Assembly: GCA_964016985.1 (NCBI GenBank)
Contig: OZ024830.1
Coordinates: forward strand, 76,353,763 to 76,417,762
Reading direction: 5' to 3'
Source: Anodontia alba
Lineage: Eukaryota; Mollusca; Bivalvia; Lucinida; Lucinidae
Length of the DNA stretch: 64,000 nucleotides
Below the pieces are notes generated by a model. It saw nothing but the letters and a program-made list of their open reading frames with translations. It was not told the origin of the DNA and searched no databases. Positions within the stretch are counted from its first letter, which is position 1. Every line of letters begins with the position of its first letter. This document shows positions 57,567-64,000 of this stretch, piece after piece. A program made the translations under genes and the position numbers.

Positions 57567-59740
57567 GACATATGACACAAAACCGTGACGCGTACGCGTG
57601 CAAACGAACATCAGTAGAAATGTACATGTTTCGTGCTGTCTTCTTAAGTGAAACAGCCCATTCTTATGCGTTTCATCTCGCTATGAAAAACAATGTCAAA
57701 CATTCTCATGAAGGCGGACCTAAGGCGAAGACAAAGAATAGTGCTTGTGAACGTCAGCCAATTGCGTTCTTTGTTTACTGAGATTATATTGACGCGGCAT
57801 ATGCATATTGCGTTGACATAGCATGCAAGTTCTGCTATCTAGCTGTTTGAAATATGACGTTAAGCTCAAACTTAACTACATCAAGTCTGCTGTTTAGGTT
57901 TTGCTTCCAGTGGATCATTTCTTTCAAAATATCATGACAGATTGACCCTTTTTCAAATGCAGAACAAAACAAACGATAGAAAATAGCAGACTCGGTTTGA
58001 ATGTGTGTGTTCACGAGAAATTATGCAAAATCAGGAATGATCCTCGCACCATCAGCAGCGCCTTAAGCAGAACTCTGTTTTCACGTGCAGTGTATTAACT
58101 CAGTAGTTCCAAAGGCTCAAAACATTTAAGATAACTCAGTAGTTCCAAAGGCTCAAAACATTTAAGATATTAATATAAGCGCTATATTAAATTATGGTGT
58201 TATGCGTCACAAGCAATTCAAGAGTTACTTGGATCTTATTTATAACACTATTGCTTGGATACAAAGCAAACAACATTGTATCAAATCAAAAATGTATAAA
58301 TTTGAAGACAAATAACCATAAATGGTCATTTTTCTATACAATCTATACATTTTTGTTTGAATATAACATTTTTAAAGTCCAGCTTCAAACCATCTTATAG
58401 TCAAAACCATCTTATAAATAGGTTGTAAAGTATTTTGAAAGAGCGATCGTATCGAATTAAAGACACTTTTTTTTCCTTCTTTGGCTAGACCCCCCCTTCA
58501 TGATCACCCCCAATATACAGTCCTGATAACAGAGCGCACATCAAAGGCTTATCTTATCTAGGTGATTATGGAGTCTTTATAAGGCTGTTAAGTCTCCTTA
58601 GGAGGGGCCATATAAGGGTTAATTCATAAAATTGAGCAGTATTCAATATGTTACTTTAGAATCAAATAAATTCATTTGCAAATTTTGCATTTAACGTTGA
58701 TTTTATTTGTTGATTTGTATTGTATCATTTTTGTTTTAATTTATTTATTTTTTTTTTTTTGATAGTTTTTTTTTTCTAAACACAAAAGTGTTGTTTTTTT
58801 CTTGCATTGTGAAAAAGTACAAATGAACTGATATAGAAATATAAAATTGAAAATATTTATTTATTTATTCTTTTATTTATTTTCTAAAGTAAATAAGAAC
58901 ACTGCACAATTATTCCATTTCCATTTCAGTAAAACAATACATTATGGAATATGTCAAAGAGTTCTTAGACAATTTAGAATTTGTATTTTATGCCAAAAAG
59001 CTTCTCTTTTTCAATATTAAAATACATAAATAACTAAATAAAATACTATCTTCCTAATCTTCTGTATTTGATCCAAAAAACAAATAAAGGGGACATTTGA
59101 TGATAAATTAGCGTATAGCATAAATATCTGTATTTCTCCATAAAATATATTGTGGGTTTCATTAGAACTGCCTGGGAGAGACAATTCTAATGAACAAAAA
59201 CCAGGTATATTTTATTGAATAAACAGAAAAAAAAAAAAACATCAAATTATCACCAAATTACCCACCTTGTTTGTTTCTCTGTCTTCATCATAAACTTTGC
59301 TGATATAAAATCTAATTTCCCCTTATCAAACCCCTACCTGTAAGGATGGCCAAAGTCACCAAGAATTTCTTATCTTAATCTCCTTAGAGTCATTAGGGTG
59401 TTATGCAATCCAAAATGTGTCTTTAAGTATATTGCTTAGGAATAATCACCGAGTAAATCACTGATGGAATGAATACACCTGGTTTCAGTCCAAATGATTA
59501 CTAAAATATTTCATATTTAATTGATTATGTCCCCCACCACCTAAGGGGCGGGGGACATATTGATTTTGGTGGGGATCCCATTGGCCTCGGTGTCACACTT
59601 GCTTGTCTGCAAAATAACTTATGAACCAGTGGGGTGATTCTTACCAATTTTCATGGCTATAAAATTGGGACATAGCAGAGTACTGTTTTGATTTTGATTA
59701 CCTTGGCCTAATTTATGGTTAAAGCAGTAGAAAAACTAAA
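57567..59740. other. AT-rich intron DNA
   Basis: Contains a worn F1-like hairpin at 59145-59225 (GTTTCATTAGAACTGCC, ACAATTCTAATGAAC) and, at 59528-59560, an inverted GTCCCCCACC/GGGGGAC pair starting an unassigned repeat. No exon supported. Confidence 0.45.
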
Positions 59741-59832
59741 AATTACAATGGGTTACATTTGTTTTCTCTTAAAACACTGTTATTAGCATATAAATGTCGT
59801 AAACTGAAAAGTGTATATCATATCCGTTTTAG

Positions 59833-59926
59833 TCCAAAAGAGCAAGTGACAATGAGGAGGCTTGGCGACATATATTGTGGCTGGCTGACATTATACAACC
59901 CTAGTGAACAAACCGTTGCTTTTAAA
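59833..59926 (+). CDS. MSP-domain exon
   Basis: Acceptor TCCGTTTTAG|T, donor TTTAAA|GTATGT. It reads PKEQVTMRRLGDIYCGWLTL, YNPSEQTVAFK. L-T-L-Y-N-P-S followed by V-A-F-K-V is the core of the major sperm protein fold found in VAP and MOSPD proteins, where the continuing strands bind FFAT motifs at ER contact sites. The domain is incomplete: the next exons (T-x-A-P-x-x-Y-x-V region) must lie past the window or were missed. Entry with one base matches 55851-55906, exit phase 0. Confidence 0.8.
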
Positions 59927-59934
59927 GTATGTAT

Positions 59935-60177
59935 TACGATTATCTTATCTGGGACACGCCAGGCCAGACGCTGTCTTCGAGTATGTGCAATATGCACAGA
60001 TTCAGATCATCCTGCACATGTGCAATGTATCATCCGGGCCTTTGCTTTCCATTCAATCATTCTGTACTATTCAATGTATCCAATGATTCTGTCAACAGAC
60101 AGTGAATGCGTGATCAGACTGCACGGATGTGCAGGCGGATCTTGGCTTATGCTGTCTGCATATGCCTGAAGACATAT
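59935..60177 (+). repeat. R3-like fragment
   Basis: GATCAGACTGCACGGATGTG followed by CAGGCGGATCTTGGC repeats the R3 core seen at 10.7, 20.2 and 24.9 kb. Confidence 0.5.
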
Positions 60178-60484
60178 GGCCAGCCTCGGTGGTTCAGTTG
60201 GATACGCGTCCGACTGATGATCAGGAGGTTGCGGGTTCGATCCCCGCCGGTTCCGGCAACATTCGTTTGCAGAGATTGATAATGAAATATTTTCTATGGT
60301 CATTCTTTCCCTTCAAGATTTAAGAAAGGCAGTTGTCAGTTTCTGGTGACAGAATGCGCACAAATATTAGTTAACAGCTTAAAGGAATAAGCCTGCGCAG
60401 GAAAAGTGAGACTAGGTAAACTGAGCCGCTGTATATGATCCTAATGGGTTGACGGAGCCATAAAACCTCAACTCTACCAAGCAA
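60178..60484 (+). mobile_element. SINE S1, full-length copy e
   Basis: Head CCTCGGTGGTTCAGTTGGAT (A box) and GCGGGTTCGATCCCCGC (a perfect B box), the body shared with copy a, and a degenerate tail. AAGACATAT before and AAGACACAT after may be the target duplication. Confidence 0.9.
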
Positions 60485-60589
60485 AGACACATTTGTGCAT
60501 GGCGCGGCCCATATAAATATTGTTTCACCTTAACATCTTAGCATACTTGTCCTTAACAGTGAGCTAAAATACGCTGCAAACAGGGCCTA

Positions 60590-60780
60590 GTTGTTCAAAG
60601 CTAATGATGTCGTTAGCTAACGATTCGTTAACATTTACATCGAGTGATACGCAAATATGTTCACATTTTTTTTTCAGCAAAAAATATCAGAATATTGTAT
60701 ATTGAATCCGCTAAAACAGTTAACGAAATGACCCTTAACGAGATTGTTAAGCTAACGACGATTTGAACAACTGGGCCCAG
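60590..60780. mobile_element. MITE family H1, copy b
   Basis: Ends GGGCCTAGTTGTTCAAAGCT and, inverted, TTTGAACAACTGGGCCC, with inner ATGTCGTTAGCTAACGA and TTAAGCTAACGACG. Same arrangement as 26805-27036. Confidence 0.75.
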
Positions 60781-61049
60781 ATCTAGATCTTGATCGGACG
60801 CTGCATTCTGTGGTTTCTGGTTTGAGTTGACACTGTTTGCTCAGGCATGTTTGTCTCAATATTTTGAATAAACATGGTATTATATGTGGTATTATATGTA
60901 TGACATACCTCTGAAAGAAAATACTCCAACTGGCCTCATTTGGCAGTAAGATAATATATAATACCGCTTTGGAATGATATACTGACTGTTGCTTTTGCGT
61001 ATTTCATTCAATTGATTTGAGCTGGATTTATTATATCCCAGGCAAACTT

Positions 61050-62960
61050 TATTTGTGGTGGGGTATACTGTTTTCACGTTGTCCGTTCGTCCGTCCGTGC
61101 GTGCGTGCGTCCGTCCGAGTGTCCATCCGCCGTACTTTGGTTTTTAGCTCACCTGAGCCATGAGCTATTGTGATCAACTGCCGTCCGTCATCCGTCCGTC
61201 CGTCCACACCTTTGAACGACTTCCCCGCTGAAATCTCTCGGCCAATTTTCTTCAAACTTCATGTGGAGCCTTCTGTTGAAAGGGGATAGAAAATTTGTTC
61301 AAATGGTCATGGTTCGTTAATCAAGATGGCCGCAGTGCCCATACATGGTAAAAACACTTAAAATCTTCTTCTGCTGAACCGAGAAAGATTCTAGGCTGAA
61401 TCTTGGTATATAATATCATGGACTCAGGGTCTACCAAGTTTGTTCAAATGATGATCCTAGGTTGACCTTTGACCTTTTTACGTCAAGGACAAATTTGTGT
61501 TCCCATGCATTTGTATGGGGAAAATGTTAAAAAAGTCATTTTCTCAAAATGTATTAAAGAAAAATGGCTGTAACTTACAATAAGTGATTAAAGTAGTAAA
61601 ACGTTAGAGCTATAATCAAACTTTTGTTCCCTGGAGGTTATCTGCCCTTGCCCCTGGGCTATATACAGTTATAAAATTTATGTAATTTTTAAATGTCTTA
61701 TTCTCTGAAACGGCTTGAACAATTTTCACAAGATTTTACTTGGGGCCTTGTGTCGAAAGGTATTGCCAATTTGTTCAAATAGTTTCGCGCCATTGAACAA
61801 GATGGCCGCCATATCCATATATGGTAAAAACGCTTAAAAATCTTATTCTCAAAATCCAAAATAAGCTTTTGGGCCAAATCTTGATGTGTAGCATCAAAGA
61901 CTCAAGGTCTACCAAATCTGTTCAAAAGATGATCGTAGCTTTGACCTTTTTACGGCAAGGTCAAATTTGCGTACCCATGCATTTGTATGAGGAAAATGTT
62001 GAAAACTCATTTTCTGAAAATGTATTAAAGACTAATGCCTGATACTTGCAATGTGTGATTAAAGTAGTAACACATTTTAGTTATAATCAAAATTTTGTCC
62101 CCTGAGGGTTATCTGCCCTTGCCCTTGGGCTATATACATGTATGAAATTGTGTAATTTATAAATGTCTTCTTCTCTGAAACTACTTGAGCAATATTCACT
62201 TGATTTCAAATGGGGACTTCTGTTGAAAGCGTATTGCCAATGTTTTCAAATGGTTCAGCGCCATTGAATAAGATGGCCGCCATGTCTATATATGGTAAAA
62301 AAAAACCACTTAAAAATCTTCTTCTCCAGAACGAAGAAAGCTTTGGGGCTGAATCTTGGTATAGCATCGCTGTCTCAGCTCTACCAAGTTTGTTCAAATG
62401 ATGATCGTAGGTTGTCCTTTGACCTTTTAACGGCAAGGTCAAATTTGTGTCTGTATATATTTGCATGGGGAAAAGTTGAAAAATCATTTTTTTTCAATAT
62501 GTATTTAAGAGTAATGGCTGAAACTTACAATGTATGATTAAAGTAGTAAAACTTTCTAGTTAGGATCAAAATTTTGCTCCCAGGGGTTACCTTTCCTTGC
62601 CCCTGGGCTGTATACAGGTATAAAATTATGAAATCTTTAAGCATCTTCTCTGAAACTGTTTGACTCATTTTCTTCAGATTTCACATGGGACCTTCTGTCA
62701 AAAGGATGTTGACAGCTTGTTCAAATGGTTTTGCACCATTGGCATCTTCTTCTCCAGTACTAAGAAAGCTTTGAGGCTGAATCTTGGTATACAGCATCGG
62801 TAACTCGAGTTCTACCAAGTTTGTTAAAATGATGAGACTAGGATGACCTTTGACTTTTTTATTGTATGGTCAAACGTGTGTCTCATTTGCTGTGGCAATA
62901 CTGCAAGAATGTTGGATGGCATTTGCAAATATGCAATACTTGTTTTTATCAGGTGAGAAA
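61050..62960 (+). repeat. Tandem array T4 (~480-bp units, about 3.5)
   Basis: Introduced by GTTGTCCGTTCGTCCGTCC (also at 42515) and TTTAGCTCACCTGAGCC (shared with array T2 and 30415). Units share AAGATGGCCGC, TCTACCAAGTTTGTTCAAATG, TTTGACCTTTTTACG, GCAAGGTCAAATTTG, TGCCCTTGCCCCTGGGCTA. The first unit has TGACCTTTGACCT (61463-61475), a perfect direct repeat of the AGGTCA half-site with 1-bp spacing. No gene. Confidence 0.9.
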
Positions 62961-63033
62961 ATTATGGCCCATCGGCCAGGTTGCTTAATATCTTGAAAAC
63001 GCAGAGATGGATATTCATCACTTTCTGCAGAAC

Positions 63034-64000
63034 TACGAGGGTCCTGCAGAACGTTTTGTCATTGAGTTCGGATTACTTCAGTGCTACGTTTTATCAAACA
63101 TATTTTTATTACAAACCTACAAAGTATTCCCCCTTTACTGAAACACATTTTTATAACGTTTTACTCCGTCGCGAAAATCAGATAAATAGTTTTCTTTTAG
63201 TATCTGTTGGAGACACTAATAAACAGCGCTGCCAAGAGAACTTCTAGACGTATACTTATTTCCACAAAGCATTTTCTTAAGCCTTGGAAATAAAAAGAAG
63301 TCACAGGAACTCAGGTCAGGTGAATAAGGTGGATGGTTTAAAACTTTCACCATTTCAGAAGCCAAAAAAGACTTAACAACCTTACACTTATGAGAGGAGG
63401 CTTGTCATGTAAAAGGTGGACTCCTGACCATTCTTTGCTTTGTCGTTTCTTATTGTAAAACTCTTTCACTTTCTTCAGTACAGAATTTTTGTAGAATCGG
63501 CCAGTGACTGTATGACCAGATGGGCAAGACACTTGAACGACTGGCCCACTTGAATTAAAGAAAATTGCGTACAACACCTTTTTCGAACTTATGGTTCTCT
63601 TGGCAATACATGGGCGTTTTTTATCTTTTCGCTTCCATTGCTTATTATCAACCCTTCGTTGTGGCTAAAACATGTGCACCCAGGTTTCATCACCTGTTAG
63701 CAACTTAGAAATAACTCGACTTTTACACCCTTTGTATGTTTTCAAAAGTTCCCGGGCACATTTAAGGCGATGTGTCTTTTGCTCCTCAGTGAGCAAATGA
63801 GGTACCCACCTAGTGCAAACCTTTCTCAGGTCCAAACACTTTTTCAGAATTGTTTGCACATTGCCTTCTGATATGCCAGTACAACTAACTATATCTTTGA
63901 CAGACAATCGCGCATCCTGTTCAACCACAATCTTACAGCAGCGATGTTAGCCTTGGTAACAGAGGTTTTAGGCCTTCCAGGACGGGTATCATCTTCAACA
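63034..64000 (-). pseudogene. mariner-type transposase, broken, cut by window edge
   Basis: Minus-strand pieces: LSVKDIVSCTGISEGNVQTI (helix-turn-helix, about 63900), LTGDETWVH (first catalytic Asp, about 63690), ISKTVL-type and LYAIFFNSSGPVV (about 63570), GVHLLHDKPP where family members have H-D-N-A-P (second Asp present, following Asn changed), and HPPYSPDLSSCDFFLFPRLK (about 63345-63285, third Asp). Frameshifts and a stop after VHMF separate them. A different mariner lineage from 7774-9286. The left end lies near 63034 (ACGAGGGTCCTGCAGAACG); the other end is outside. Confidence 0.88.

Noticed and set aside
60178..60260. tRNA gene with a perfect B box
   Set aside because: It is the head of SINE S1; the cloverleaf acceptor stem does not close and the SINE body follows directly.

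Overview
The window reads as a eukaryotic nuclear genome, most probably a marine invertebrate and more likely a bivalve mollusc. This is inferred from overall character, not from a marker gene: AT-rich DNA, short exons in introns of 1-17 kb, Tc1/mariner relics, tRNA-headed SINEs with CAAA tails, many palindromic MITEs and long arrays of 165-480 bp repeats. No rRNA gene, intact tRNA gene, CRISPR array or operon is visible.

At most a few percent of the window is coding. All supported host exons are on the plus strand. Exon 1 (3694-3880, with ATG), exon 2 (11263-11457) and exon 3 (12966-13139) join in phase and encode an RRM-like domain of the PARP14/PARP10 type. Further on, 34374-34494 and 38706-38943 join in phase into most of a SPRY domain (SPRYD3-like), and 55851-55906 plus 59833-59926 join in phase with them and with each other into the start of an MSP domain. 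Three weaker exon candidates (26044-26153, 30288-30394, 30547-30631) lie between the two blocks. The simplest model is one long gene with order RRM, linker, SPRY, MSP that runs past the right edge. Two adjacent genes remain possible because the link between the blocks is not proved.

Layout. 1-3.7 kb: upstream DNA with MITEs. 3.9-7.0 kb and 13.8-17.1 kb: two copies, in opposite orientation, of a ~3.1-3.3 kb DNA transposon (called E1 here). Each has its own 6-bp target duplication, G-rich subterminal arrays, a nested SINE and a broken Ulp1/C48-like peptidase gene. 7.8-9.3 kb: a dead mariner. 17.4-18.3 kb: a Mutator-like MITE with a 10-bp target duplication. 18.3-25 kb: AT-rich DNA and minisatellites. 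25.1-26.0 kb: an inverted dimer of a miniature LTR retrotransposon whose 205-bp LTR contains a tRNA-like sequence. 26-34 kb: MITEs, SINEs, a dead Tc1 and exon candidates. 34-39 kb: SPRY exons around a mariner fragment, a 165-bp tandem array and a Tc1 element. 42.5-46.3 kb: a ~180-bp satellite with a recent 1.53-kb duplication. 47.5-50.4 kb: a partly inverted ~190-bp array. 50-60 kb: sparse repeats and the MSP exons. 61-63 kb: a ~480-bp array. 63.0-64 kb: another mariner, cut by the window edge.

The most unusual items are the E1 transposon pair, the inverted TRIM dimer, arrays dense in nuclear-receptor-type half-sites, and the possible RRM-SPRY-MSP architecture.
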